The position numbers and the translations under genes were made by a program. The notes below the pieces were generated by a model. It had not been told where the DNA came from and searched no databases. It saw only the letters and a list, made by a program, of their open reading frames with translations. Below are positions 16,949 to 26,368 of a DNA stretch of 64,000 nucleotides, piece by piece. Positions within the stretch are counted from its first letter, which is position 1. Every line of letters begins with the position of its first letter. This stretch comes from Photorhabdus cinerea (GTDB lineage: Bacteria; Pseudomonadota; Gammaproteobacteria; Enterobacterales; Enterobacteriaceae), in NCBI RefSeq assembly GCF_011189575.1, contig NZ_PUJW01000014.1, positions 62,001-126,000 of the forward strand, written 5' to 3'.

Positions 16949-18967
16949 TTATTCACCCAATAAACGGATCATTTCTTCTTCATCAATAACCGAAATATTT
17001 AGCTCATTAGCTTTAGCCAATTTTGAACCAGCAGCTTCACCAGCGATCACCAAATCTGTTTTCTTAGAAACACTGCCAGTAACTTTTGCCCCAAGCACAA
17101 TAAGTTTATCTTTGGCTTCATCTCTGGATAACTGATGCAATGAACCAGTGAGCACAATTGTTTTACCCGCAAAGGGGCTATCAATCTTCTCGGCCTTTGT
17201 CACGACAATAGGTTCCCAGTTAATTCCTATATTATCAATCAGATCATCAATAACTTTTTGATTATGAGGTTCACTGAAGAAGTTAACCACATGTTTTGCC
17301 ACCACTTCACCAACATCTTGAACTTCTTTCAGCGCTTCTTCATCAGCGGCACGTAATTTATCCAGCTCGCCAAAGTGAACGGCCAAATTAGCGGCTGTCG
17401 CTTCCCCAACCTCACGGATACCCAAGGCATAAAGGAAACGGGCAAATGTGGTTTTTTTCGCTTTTTCCAGAGCGTCTACCACATTCTGAGCAGATTTCGG
17501 CCCCATACGATCAAGCCCGGTTAATTTACCTGCCGTAAGCCTGAAAAGATCTGCTGGGGTTTCGACATATTCCTTATCCACCAGTTGATCGATGATCTTT
17601 TCTCCCATACCGTCAACATCCATCGCCCGCCGGGAAACAAAGTGTCTCAGCGCTTCTTTACGCTGAGCACCACATACCAACCCCCCTGTACAACGAGCTA
17701 CCGCTTCCCCTTCAATCTTCTCAATATCTGCCCCACAGACTGGACAATGTTCAGGGAAAATCACTTCATCACTGTCCTGCGGCCTTCTGTCCTCCACAAC
17801 ACCTACAACCTGTGGAATAACATCACCAGCACGACGAATAATAACAGTATCACCAATACGCAAACCTAAACGTTCAATCTCATCCGCATTATGCAACGTC
17901 GCATTGCTTACCGTCACACCAGCGACCTGCACAGGTTCTAAACGCGCTACCGGTGTAATCACACCAGTACGACCAACTTGAAACTCAATATCGCGAACAA
18001 TCGTCATCTGTTCCTGAGCAGGAAATTTGAATGCCGTCGCCCAGCGTGGCGCGCGAGCGACAAAACCTAACGTTTCCTGTAATTCCAGCGAATTCACTTT
18101 GACAACAACACCATCGATATCAAATCCTAACGTTGAGCGCTGATTTTCAATATCATGATAAAAATCAATAACCTGCTGACTATTAGAGCAAATTTCAACT
18201 TTATCGCTGACTGGCAATCCCCATTTCTTAAACTGTATCAATCGCTCATAGTGACTAGCCGGCAACTCTCCCCCTTCCAGAACACCAACACCATAACAGA
18301 AAAAAGACAATGGACGTTTAGCGGTAATACGGGGATCAAGCTGACGTAGAGAACCAGCTGCCGCATTACGCGGGTTAGCAAATACTTTTGCACCTGTGCG
18401 ACGAGCCTCTTCATTCAGTTTCTCAAACCCTTTTTGTGGTATAAAAACCTCGCCACGGACTTCAATACGGGCAGGAATATTTTCTCCAGTCAGGCGCAGC
18501 GGAATCGCGTTGATAGTCCGTACATTCGATGTAATGTTTTCCCCTGTTGTCCCATCACCACGGGTTGCCGCCTGTACCAACTCACCATTTTCATACAACA
18601 GACTAACCGCCAGACCATCCAGTTTCAGCTCACAGCAAACGGCCAAATCCTGAGCATCTTTCAGGCGGTCACGTACCCGCTTATCAAATGCCAGATAACT
18701 CTCTTCATCGAATACATTATCCAGTGACAGCATAGGAATTTTATGGCGGACTTGTTCAAAAGCAGTCAAAGGAGCAGCCCCAACCCGCTGAGTTGGTGAA
18801 TCAGATGTAATCAGTTCAGGGTATTGTTCCTCAAGAATTTTTAGTTCCTGCATTAACCGATCATACTCTGCATCCGCGACCTCTGGCGCATCCATAACGT
18901 AATACAGATATTCATGATAACGTAATGTTTTTCTGAGATTTTCTATTTGTTGAGCAGTTGATTTCAT
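16949..18967 (-). CDS. ligA: NAD-dependent DNA ligase
   Basis: 672 residues, against 671 in E. coli. It joins Okazaki fragments using NAD+. The N-terminal Ia region (HEYLYYVMDAPEVADAEYD, residues 18-36) binds NAD; the adenylated lysine is K115 in KLDG; a four-cysteine zinc finger (CPVCG ... CTGGLVC) lies near 408-432; helix-hairpin-helix repeats follow, and the C-terminal BRCT domain begins at about residue 590 (FAGKTIVLTGSL). It lies just downstream of zipA on the same strand, 61 bp apart, as in E. coli. Confidence 0.97.
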   Translation of the reverse strand: MKSTAQQIENLRKTLRYHEYLYYVMDAPEVADAEYDRLMQELKILEEQYPELITSDSPTQRVGAAPLTAFEQVRHKIPMLSLDNVFDEESYLAFDKRVRDRLKDAQDLAVCCELKLDGLAVSLLYENGELVQAATRGDGTTGENITSNVRTINAIPLRLTGENIPARIEVRGEVFIPQKGFEKLNEEARRTGAKVFANPRNAAAGSLRQLDPRITAKRPLSFFCYGVGVLEGGELPASHYERLIQFKKWGLPVSDKVEICSNSQQVIDFYHDIENQRSTLGFDIDGVVVKVNSLELQETLGFVARAPRWATAFKFPAQEQMTIVRDIEFQVGRTGVITPVARLEPVQVAGVTVSNATLHNADEIERLGLRIGDTVIIRRAGDVIPQVVGVVEDRRPQDSDEVIFPEHCPVCGADIEKIEGEAVARCTGGLVCGAQRKEALRHFVSRRAMDVDGMGEKIIDQLVDKEYVETPADLFRLTAGKLTGLDRMGPKSAQNVVDALEKAKKTTFARFLYALGIREVGEATAANLAVHFGELDKLRAADEEALKEVQDVGEVVAKHVVNFFSEPHNQKVIDDLIDNIGINWEPIVVTKAEKIDSPFAGKTIVLTGSLHQLSRDEAKDKLIVLGAKVTGSVSKKTDLVIAGEAAGSKLAKANELNISVIDEEEMIRLLGE

Positions 18968-19028
18968 AACTTATAGCCAGCGATAAAAAGCCCCCGACTA
19001 GCGGAGGCTTGAATGTTCGATAAGTTGA

Positions 19029-19940
19029 TTATACCTGAGCATCGAGTGTGCTGCGAATACGAGCCTTATATAATTCGATTTTTTGCGGTGTTAACATTTT
19101 GCGTTCATCATCAAGCACCACGCCTCCAACATCAGAAGCGATACGCTGAGCGGCCTGCAACATTAGCTTAAAATTCTGATTCGATTCTCCGTAAGAAGGT
19201 ACCATCATAAACATGGAAACCCCTGGAGTAGTAAAATCAACCATCGATTCAGGATTAAATGAACCTGGCTTCACCATATTAGCAAGACTGAATAACACCG
19301 GACCGCTACCTGATGGATTTAGGTGACGGTGAAAAATCTGCATTTCTCCAAATTGGAAACCAGATTGCAGAATGCTTTGCAACAGAAATTCACCATTCAA
19401 TACCTGGCCTTGGTGTGCTGCCACATGAAGAACCAAAACAATTTCTTTCGCTTTGGCTTGCTCCTCTTCTGCAACAGTTCCCTCTTTTGCTACTTCCTGA
19501 GATTTTTCTTCCACCACAGATGCATTTTTCTCAAACTCTTCCAGCTCTTCGGATTCAAACAGTCCGAGCTGCGGTTCCTGCTCTTCTGGTACTGCTCTCC
19601 TGGCTGTCGTCTCAGTCTGACGACCAGCAAGCAATGGATCATTTCTCTCTTCAGGAATTGCAGTGTCAATTGACTGACGGCGCTCAATCACCGACTCAGC
19701 TTTATGCTCCTGATGGGGTTTCACCTGCTTATGGGCGTAAGGCTTTTGCTGATTGTCGAACACTTCATCTTCACTGTCATCGACGAAACTATTCTGACGA
19801 TCACGTTTATGACGTTTCACTGGGCGATCACGAAAAAGCGAAGAACGCTCTTTACGGTTGGTCCACAACCCATGTAACAGCAAAGCTATTATTGCTATCG
19901 CACCAACAATGATTAATATCAGACGCAAATCCTGCATCAT
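19029..19940 (-). CDS. zipA: ZipA cell division protein
   Basis: 303 residues. ZipA tethers FtsZ to the inner membrane at mid-cell. An N-terminal transmembrane helix covers residues 5-25 (RLILIIVGAIAIIALLL), followed by a basic stretch (NRKERS, KRHKRDR) and a low-complexity acidic linker rich in E, Q and K (about 45-160). The C-terminal FtsZ-binding domain starts near 165 (IVLVLHVAAHQGQ) and holds LFSLANMVKPG. The linker is E/Q-rich and lacks the long P/Q stretch of E. coli ZipA, which is normal variation. It is divergent from cysZ. Confidence 0.95.
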   Translation of the reverse strand: MMQDLRLILIIVGAIAIIALLLHGLWTNRKERSSLFRDRPVKRHKRDRQNSFVDDSEDEVFDNQQKPYAHKQVKPHQEHKAESVIERRQSIDTAIPEERNDPLLAGRQTETTARRAVPEEQEPQLGLFESEELEEFEKNASVVEEKSQEVAKEGTVAEEEQAKAKEIVLVLHVAAHQGQVLNGEFLLQSILQSGFQFGEMQIFHRHLNPSGSGPVLFSLANMVKPGSFNPESMVDFTTPGVSMFMMVPSYGESNQNFKLMLQAAQRIASDVGGVVLDDERKMLTPQKIELYKARIRSTLDAQV

Positions 19941-20160
19941 TGCTATCTCTGTTGTTTAAATTAATATGCCACCACGGCAGAACATTTTCTGTATTAACTC
20001 TATTTGTCAAATAACACAAGTGCAAGCTTATACACACTTTTCTTCTCAGAAACATGCCTGACAAGCATTTTTTGCGTTTTTTTTGTACAGAATGAGGCTA
20101 GTCAGTCGAAAATCCTGCCTATATGATAGCGTTTCAATCATATAGAAGAGAATAGGAAGT

Positions 20161-20937
20161 ATGCTTAATTTGACAAAACCGCCCAAAAACTTGAGCGGCT
20201 TTCAATATTTGATGCAAGGTTGCAGATTAATTACTCGACGAGGCATCAAAAGATTCGTTCTATTGCCTTTGCTGGCAAATATTTTGTTACTTGGTGGTTC
20301 ATTTTGGTGGCTCTACCAGAAACTGGAAAGCTGGGTCCACTGGATATTGAGCAAAGTACCAGATTGGATGCAATGGCTGAGTTATATTTTATGGCCGCTG
20401 GCAGTGATTTCTATTCTGCTGATTTTTACTTATTTCTTCAGCACGATAGCGAATTTTATAGCTGCACCATTTAATGGCTTGCTAGCGGAGAAACTGGAAG
20501 CGGATTTAACAGGAATCCCTGCACCAGATACCGGAGTTATAGAACTGGTAAAAGATGTTCCGCGTATCTTAAAACGGGAATTAGTAAAACTGCTCTATTA
20601 TATTCCCCGCGCTCTGCTATTGCTGCTTCTTTATTTCATTCCTGTTATTGGACAAACTGTCGCACCTGTTATCTGGTTTATTTTCAGTGCCTGGATGTTG
20701 TCGATTCAATATTGTGATTATCCATTCGATAACCATAAAGTCAGTTTTCCAACAATGCGTAATGCCCTTCGTCAAAATAAAATAGATAATCTGCAATTTG
20801 GCGCCATAGTGAGTATTTTAACAATGATCCCTATTGTCAACTTAGTGATTATGCCAATCGCAGTATGCGCTGCCACCGCGATGTGGGTAGATCGCTACCG
20901 TGATAAGTATGCAATTCATATTATGCAAAAATATTAA
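20161..20937 (+). CDS. cysZ: CysZ sulfate permease
   Basis: 258 residues, against 253 in E. coli. CysZ is an inner-membrane channel-like protein that supports high-affinity sulfate uptake. Hydrophobic segments are evident near residues 34-55, 70-100 (SYILWPLAVISILLIF), 140-175 and 222-245. The N-terminal FQYLMQGCRLITRRGIKRF is characteristic of the family. The start has AGGAAG immediately upstream. It precedes cysK by 121 bp on the same strand, as in E. coli. Confidence 0.95.
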   Translation: MLNLTKPPKNLSGFQYLMQGCRLITRRGIKRFVLLPLLANILLLGGSFWWLYQKLESWVHWILSKVPDWMQWLSYILWPLAVISILLIFTYFFSTIANFIAAPFNGLLAEKLEADLTGIPAPDTGVIELVKDVPRILKRELVKLLYYIPRALLLLLLYFIPVIGQTVAPVIWFIFSAWMLSIQYCDYPFDNHKVSFPTMRNALRQNKIDNLQFGAIVSILTMIPIVNLVIMPIAVCAATAMWVDRYRDKYAIHIMQKY

Positions 20938-21058
20938 TTCAAAGTTATTCTTTTAGACGATAAGAATATATTTAATCTATATTTCCATAAATTGATTGTT
21001 GGCGTATTATTAACCGGATATCATCAAAGATATCACTAAAGGGAGTTGAAAAACGAGT

Positions 21059-22012
21059 ATGAGTAAAATTTATGAAGATAATTCTTTAACTATTGGTCGT
21101 ACCCCGTTAGTTCGCTTAAAACACTTTGGTAATGGACGCATTCTGGCAAAAGTGGAATCCCGTAATCCCAGTTTTAGTGTGAAATGTCGTATCGGTTCTA
21201 ACATGATTTGGGATGCTGAAAAACGCGGTATTCTGCAACCAGGGAAAGAGCTGGTAGAACCAACGAGCGGCAATACAGGAATAGCACTTGCTTACGTTGC
21301 TGCAGCTCGCGGCTACAAATTAACTCTGACTATGCCTGAAACCATGAGTATTGAGCGGCGTAAGCTACTGAAAGCACTGGGAGCAAATCTGGTGCTGACT
21401 GAAGGCGCTAAAGGCATGAAAGGCGCCATTGAGAAAGCTAATGAAATTCAAGCCAGTGATCCATATCGCTATATCATTCTGCAACAGTTCAGCAATCCAG
21501 CAAACCCAGAAATTCACGAAAAAACCACAGGGCCAGAAATTTGGGAAGATACAGATGGTGAAGTAGATGTATTTGTTGCTGGTGTAGGTACTGGCGGTAC
21601 ATTAACCGGCGTCACCCGTTATCTCAAAAATACCAAAGGTAAAAATATTACTGCGGTTGCAGTAGAACCCGAAGACTCTCCAGTAATCACTCAGACTTTA
21701 GCCGGTGAAGAAATAAAACCAGGTCCACATAAAATTCAAGGTATTGGTGCTGGTTTTATTCCAGATAACCTTGATCTCAAACTAGTTGATCGGGTTTTCA
21801 AAATCAGTAATGAAGAAGCTATCAAAACTGCCCGTGAAATCACGATGAAAGAAGGCATTCTAGCGGGTATTTCCTCTGGTGCGACCGTTGCAGCTGCGGT
21901 GAAACTTTCCCAAGAACCAGACTTTAAAGATAAAAATATCGTTGTCATTCTGGCTTCATCAGGTGAACGTTATCTGAGCAGTGTGCTGTTTGCTGACTTA
22001 TCCGATGAATAA
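21059..22012 (+). CDS. cysK: Cysteine synthase A
   Basis: 317 residues, slightly shorter than the 323 of E. coli. It makes cysteine from O-acetylserine and sulfide with pyridoxal phosphate. The cofactor lysine is K42 in NPSFSVKCRIG, the substrate loop PTSGNTGIA is at 68-76, and the phosphate-binding GTGGT follows near 177. The last residues (LFADLSDE) lack the longer C-terminal tail of the E. coli enzyme. The ribosome binding site is AAGGGAGT. The expected CysB-controlled promoter is in the 121-bp gap but no site could be assigned. A terminator follows. Confidence 0.96.
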   Translation: MSKIYEDNSLTIGRTPLVRLKHFGNGRILAKVESRNPSFSVKCRIGSNMIWDAEKRGILQPGKELVEPTSGNTGIALAYVAAARGYKLTLTMPETMSIERRKLLKALGANLVLTEGAKGMKGAIEKANEIQASDPYRYIILQQFSNPANPEIHEKTTGPEIWEDTDGEVDVFVAGVGTGGTLTGVTRYLKNTKGKNITAVAVEPEDSPVITQTLAGEEIKPGPHKIQGIGAGFIPDNLDLKLVDRVFKISNEEAIKTAREITMKEGILAGISSGATVAAAVKLSQEPDFKDKNIVVILASSGERYLSSVLFADLSDE

Positions 22013-22045
22013 AAGTATCTGAGTAAATTACTTAGTTTTATTGAT

Positions 22046-22072
22046 AAAAAAGCACCTAAATGGTGCTTTTTC
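22046..22072 (+). terminator. cysK terminator
   Basis: Stem AGCACC / GGTGCT with loop TAAAT, preceded by an A-run and followed by TTTTT. The remaining gap to ptsH (22073-22340) contains the pts promoter region and an AT-rich inverted repeat (TAAGATT 22276-22282 / AATCTTA 22297-22303), of no known role. Confidence 0.85.
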
Positions 22073-22340
22073 TGTGTAGTAGATCAAACTTTTACACTTT
22101 GCCAGATGATTTCTTACAATGGGTTTAGTATTTAACCAATAATAATTATTTCGATGCTCGAAATTAATTAACAGAAGTAGTAGTTTCGGTTAAGGAGTTC
22201 TGCGATCTATCTTTACTTCAAACTATCAATCAGAAGCATCGGAAGAAACAATTTTTTAATAATGAATACTCAAGTTAAGATTTATCCACTACACATAATC
22301 TTAGCTTAACAGCAGAAATCTAAGTTATTGAGGAAACGTT

Positions 22341-22598
22341 ATGTTCCAGCAAGAAGTCACTATTACCGCGCCAAATGGCCTACACACCCGCCCGGCTGCA
22401 CAGTTTGTTAAAGAAGCAAAAAGTTTCGCCTCCGACATTACGCTAACTTCCGGCGGCAAAACTGCCAGTGCGAAAAGCCTGTTTAAACTGCAAACTTTAG
22501 GACTGACTCAAGGCACCGTTGTGACCATCTCTGCTGAAGGTGAAGATGAGCAAAAAGCAATCGAACACTTGGTTAAATTAATGGCAGAACTGGAATAA
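22341..22598 (+). CDS. ptsH: HPr, phosphocarrier protein of the PTS
   Basis: 85 residues, identical in length to E. coli HPr. It carries phosphate from enzyme I to the sugar-specific EII proteins. The active-site histidine is H15 in NGLHTRPAA, and S46 lies in ASAKSLFKL. The start follows GAGGAAACGTT. It opens the ptsH-ptsI-crr unit, but the gap to ptsI is unusually long (184 bp) and contains a stable hairpin. Confidence 0.97.
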   Translation: MFQQEVTITAPNGLHTRPAAQFVKEAKSFASDITLTSGGKTASAKSLFKLQTLGLTQGTVVTISAEGEDEQKAIEHLVKLMAELE

Positions 22599-22669
22599 CA
22601 ACCTGTTAGCCACAAAGCCAGCCAAGATTCAGACGTTATGAATAAACCGATATTCACTTAGCCGTCCTC

Positions 22670-22699
22670 CATCCCCAGATAAACATTTATCAGGGGATG
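22670..22699. other. Hairpin in the ptsH-ptsI gap
   Basis: Nearly perfect inverted repeat: CATCCCC A GATAAA CA TTTATC A GGGGATG, 13 paired bases per arm with one A-A mismatch. No T-tract follows, so it is more likely an RNA-processing or stabilising structure than a terminator. It could reduce transcription from ptsH into ptsI. Confidence 0.6.
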
Positions 22700-22782
22700 T
22701 CAGTTTAAATGCATATCCTAAAACAGCAAACCATTTGCAGGCTGGCTCTTTAGAAAATAATTATTAGTAGTTAGGTAACATT

Positions 22783-24510
22783 ATGATTTCAGGCATTTTA
22801 GTATCACCAGGCATCGCTTTCGGTAAGGCTCTATTACTGAAAGAAGACCCCATCATTATTAATCAGAAAAAAATCAACCAAGAACAAGTCGAGCAAGAAA
22901 TCTCCCATTTCAAGCAAGGTCGTGAAAAAGCCTCATCCCAATTAGAAATAATCAAGAACATAGCGGCAAAAAACCTCGGAGAAGAAAAAGCTGAAATCTT
23001 CGAAGGACACATCATGCTGCTGGAAGATGAAGAACTTGAACAAGAAATTATTTCGTTAATCAAAAATGATCTCAAAACTGCGGATGCTGCGGTTTATTCC
23101 GTTATTGAAACTCAAGCCCATGCCCTTGAGGAACTGGATGATGAATACCTGAAAGAACGAGCGACAGATGTGCGAGATATCGGTAAACGCCTGCTGAAAA
23201 ACATTCTAGGTATGCCTATTGTCGATCTTGGTTCAATTTCAGAAAAAGTCGTTCTGGTTGCTAGCGACCTAACCCCCTCTGAAACTGCACAGCTCAATCT
23301 GGAAAAAGTGCTTGGTTTCATTACTGATTTCGGTGGCCGCACTTCCCACACATCAATCATGGCCCGTTCCCTTGAGCTTCCGGCAATTGTCGGTACGACT
23401 AACTCAACAACAGAAATCCAGAATGGTGATTACCTAATCCTGGATGCGGTAAATAACCATATTTATGTCAACCCATCCGATACAAAAATTGAGCAGTTAA
23501 AGAAAACCAAAAACGAATATCTGGCAGAAAAAACTGAACTTGCGAAACTGAAAGATTTGCCAGCAATTACGCTTGATGGCCATCAAGTTGAAGTCTGCGC
23601 CAATATCGGAACTGTTCGGGATGTTGCTGGCGCTGAACGCAACGGTGCCGAAGGTGTCGGTTTATACCGCACAGAATTTTTGTTTATGGATCGTGATTCA
23701 TTGCCAACAGAGGAAGAACAATTCCAGGCTTATAAAGCTGTTGCTGAGGCAATGGGCAGCCAAGCGGTTATTATACGCACGATGGATATCGGCGGTGACA
23801 AAGATCTGCCCTATATGAATCTACCGAAAGAAGAGAATCCATTCCTCGGTTGGCGTGCAATTCGCATTTGCCTTGATCGAAAAGAGATCTTACATTCTCA
23901 GTTACGTGCTATTTTACGTGCATCTGCTTTCGGTAAATTACGTATTATGTTTCCAATGATTATTTCTGTAGAAGAAGTACGGGAGCTGAAAGCAGAACTT
24001 GAATTACTGAAAGGTCAATTACGTGAAGAAGGCAAAAAATTCAATGAAGCAATTGAAGTGGGTGTGATGGTTGAAACACCAGCTTCAGCGGTTATTGCTC
24101 GTCACCTGGCAAAAGAAGTTGACTTTTTCAGTATTGGGACAAACGATTTAACTCAGTATACTCTCGCTGTAGACCGTGGTAACGAGTTGATTTCTCATCT
24201 TTATAACCCGATGCTACCAGCAGTATTGAGCCTGATTAAGCAAACCATCGATGCTTCACACGCTGAAGGTAAATGGACGGGGATGTGTGGCGAGCTTGCG
24301 GGTGATGAACGTGCTACACTGTTGTTATTAGGTATGGGGCTAGATGAGTTTAGTATGAGTGCAATTTCTATTCCCGGCATCAAAAAAATTATTCGTAATA
24401 CTCGTTACGAAGATGCAAAGGCACTGGCTGATCAAGCCCTTTCTCAGCCAACTGCCAAGGAATTGATGGAGTTAGTTGATACTTTCATCAAAGAAAAAAC
24501 ACTTTGCTAA
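22783..24510 (+). CDS. ptsI: Enzyme I of the PTS
   Basis: 575 residues, as in E. coli. It autophosphorylates from phosphoenolpyruvate and passes the phosphate to HPr. The phosphorylated histidine is H189 in GGRTSHTSIMA. The C-terminal PEP-binding domain contains YRTEFLF, the loop GTNDLTQY and GMCGELAGDE with the catalytic cysteine near 502. The start codon is preceded by TTAGGTAAC. It is followed by crr after 48 bp, the usual operon order. Confidence 0.97.
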   Translation: MISGILVSPGIAFGKALLLKEDPIIINQKKINQEQVEQEISHFKQGREKASSQLEIIKNIAAKNLGEEKAEIFEGHIMLLEDEELEQEIISLIKNDLKTADAAVYSVIETQAHALEELDDEYLKERATDVRDIGKRLLKNILGMPIVDLGSISEKVVLVASDLTPSETAQLNLEKVLGFITDFGGRTSHTSIMARSLELPAIVGTTNSTTEIQNGDYLILDAVNNHIYVNPSDTKIEQLKKTKNEYLAEKTELAKLKDLPAITLDGHQVEVCANIGTVRDVAGAERNGAEGVGLYRTEFLFMDRDSLPTEEEQFQAYKAVAEAMGSQAVIIRTMDIGGDKDLPYMNLPKEENPFLGWRAIRICLDRKEILHSQLRAILRASAFGKLRIMFPMIISVEEVRELKAELELLKGQLREEGKKFNEAIEVGVMVETPASAVIARHLAKEVDFFSIGTNDLTQYTLAVDRGNELISHLYNPMLPAVLSLIKQTIDASHAEGKWTGMCGELAGDERATLLLLGMGLDEFSMSAISIPGIKKIIRNTRYEDAKALADQALSQPTAKELMELVDTFIKEKTLC

Positions 24511-24558
24511 CAATATCGGTTAAAACGCGGTCCAGTATAAACAATTAGGAGAAGATTC

Positions 24559-25068
24559 ATGGGTCTGTTTGATAAACTGAAATCTCTGGTTTCAGATGAT
24601 AAAAAAAACAGCGGCACTATTGAAATAATCGCGCCTTTGTCTGGTGAGATTGTCAATATTGAAGATGTTCCAGATGTTGTTTTCGCCGAGAAAATTGTCG
24701 GTGACGGTATCGCTATAAAACCTGCTGGCAATAAGATAGTTGCTCCTGTTGATGGGACTATTGGCAAAATCTTTGAAACCAACCATGCGTTTTCTATCGA
24801 ATCGGACAGCGGTATTGAGCTATTTGTCCACTTTGGTATTGATACGGTTGAGCTTAAAGGTGAAGGCTTTAAGCGCATTGCTGAAGAAGGTCAACGTGTG
24901 CAGAAGGGAGATTTAGTTTTGGAGTTTGACCTTAAACTCCTCGAAGAAAGAGCGAAATCAACTCTGACACCTGTTGTTATTTCCAACATGGATGAAATTA
25001 AAGAATTATCCAAACTGAGTGGCTCTGTCACTGTTGGCGAAACGCCCATTATGCGGATTAAAAAGTAA
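24559..25068 (+). CDS. crr: EIIA-Glc, glucose-specific PTS component
   Basis: 169 residues, as in E. coli. EIIA-Glc passes phosphate to the glucose permease and regulates adenylate cyclase and non-PTS permeases. The two active-site histidines are H76 (TNHAFSIES) and H91 (LFVHFGIDTVEL). The N-terminal amphipathic segment MGLFDKLKSLV binds membrane in E. coli. A ribosome binding site (TTAGGAGAAG) precedes the ATG. A terminator follows. Confidence 0.97.
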   Translation: MGLFDKLKSLVSDDKKNSGTIEIIAPLSGEIVNIEDVPDVVFAEKIVGDGIAIKPAGNKIVAPVDGTIGKIFETNHAFSIESDSGIELFVHFGIDTVELKGEGFKRIAEEGQRVQKGDLVLEFDLKLLEERAKSTLTPVVISNMDEIKELSKLSGSVTVGETPIMRIKK

Positions 25069-25107
25069 CAATACGTTCATTTAATATCGAAATACCATTT
25101 TCATCTT

Positions 25108-25139
25108 AAAAAAACAGCCGACAATTGCGGCTGTTTTTT
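25108..25139 (+). terminator. Terminator of the pts operon
   Basis: Stem AAAACAGCCG / CGGCTGTTTT with loop ACAATTG, followed by a T-run. Because the arms are A-rich on the left and T-rich on the right it can also work for the converging cysM. Confidence 0.9.
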
Positions 25140-25347
25140 CGTCCCATTATTTAACTTATCTAACCTTCCAATTCAATAATCAGGTAATGTGGGCATCGTT
25201 TACCTTTATTGAGACTGTTACTTTTGCCTTTACTTGTTCCAACTTATTGATATCTGCCAGCATAACAGCATTTGGACTTCCTGCTGTGTTCCTCTTTTCA
25301 GACTATGATATAAACTCAGAACGATACTGACGGATATTTTAATCAGA

Positions 25348-26229
25348 TTAATTAAATACTCCGGTAGAAAGATATCTGTCACCACGATCACAGATAATTG
25401 CAACAATTACTGCGTCCGGGTTTTGAGCTGCCACTTTTAATGCGCCAGCAACAGCACCACCAGAACTGACCCCACAAAAAATCCCTTCTTTCCGGGCTAA
25501 CAGGCGCATGGTGTCTTCAGCTTCCTTCTGAGTAATATCCAGTACCTTATCCACCAGCTCCTTTTGAAAAATACCAGGCAGATAGGCTGGCGACCAACGA
25601 CGAATACCTGGGATATGACTATTTTCAGCGGGTTGTAATCCAATAACTTGAACACTATCAGACTGGCTTTTCAAATAGCGACTAACACCGGTAATTGTCC
25701 CCGTTGTTCCCATACTGGAAACAAAATGTGTAATACGCCCTTTTGTTTGTTGCCAAATTTCTGGTCCTGTAGTGGTAAAATGTGCCAATGGATTATCCGG
25801 GTTATTGAATTGATCAAGAACCTTACCTTCACCATTACGCTCCATTTGTTGTGCTAAATCACGTGCACCTTCCATACCCACTTCTTTACTCACCACAATA
25901 AGTTCTGCGCCATAAGCACGCATAGAAGCTTGACGTTCAAGACTCATATTGTCAGGCATCAATAATTTAAGCTGATAACCTTTTACCGCAGCGATCATCG
26001 CCAACGCGATACCTGTATTTCCACTAGTTGCTTCAATTAATACGTCACCAGGAGAAATTTCACCTCGTAATTCAGCCTGCTGAATCATTGACAGCGCTGC
26101 TCTGTCTTTTATTGAACCTGCTGGGTTATTACCTTCAAGTTTTATCCATATTTCCACACCTAGCTGATTGGTCATTCGTTGTAATTTTACCAGCGGGGTA
26201 TTACCTATAAAGTGTTCCAAGCTTGCCAC
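25348..26229 (-). CDS. cysM: Cysteine synthase B
   Basis: 293 residues, against 303 in E. coli; the C-terminal tail is about ten residues shorter. It makes cysteine from O-acetylserine and can use thiosulfate, giving S-sulfocysteine. The cofactor lysine is K41 in NPAGSIKDRAA; the substrate loop EATSGNTGIA and GTTGTITG are present. The start is GTG (26227-26229), as no ATG lies at the conserved N-terminus MASLEHFIGNTP. In E. coli cysM is the last gene of cysPUWAM; here a terminator-like hairpin separates it from cysA. Confidence 0.95.
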   Translation of the reverse strand: MASLEHFIGNTPLVKLQRMTNQLGVEIWIKLEGNNPAGSIKDRAALSMIQQAELRGEISPGDVLIEATSGNTGIALAMIAAVKGYQLKLLMPDNMSLERQASMRAYGAELIVVSKEVGMEGARDLAQQMERNGEGKVLDQFNNPDNPLAHFTTTGPEIWQQTKGRITHFVSSMGTTGTITGVSRYLKSQSDSVQVIGLQPAENSHIPGIRRWSPAYLPGIFQKELVDKVLDITQKEAEDTMRLLARKEGIFCGVSSGGAVAGALKVAAQNPDAVIVAIICDRGDRYLSTGVFN

Positions 26230-26302
26230 AGCTATTACCTAATTTTTATTTAATAGAAAAGCGAAATAACCATATTCAGAAATATATCACAAGACTTTAA
26301 AT

Positions 26303-26340
26303 AAAAAATGCTCATCTCCTGGCGGTAAAGAGATGAGCAA
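26303..26340 (-). terminator. Terminator between cysA and cysM
   Basis: A 10-bp perfect stem (TGCTCATCTC 26309-26318 / GAGATGAGCA 26330-26339), followed on the minus strand by TTTTTTAT. It would end cysPTWA transcription before cysM. Confidence 0.85.
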
Positions 26341-26368
26341 ATGGTACCAACCAAAATTTAAATTATTA

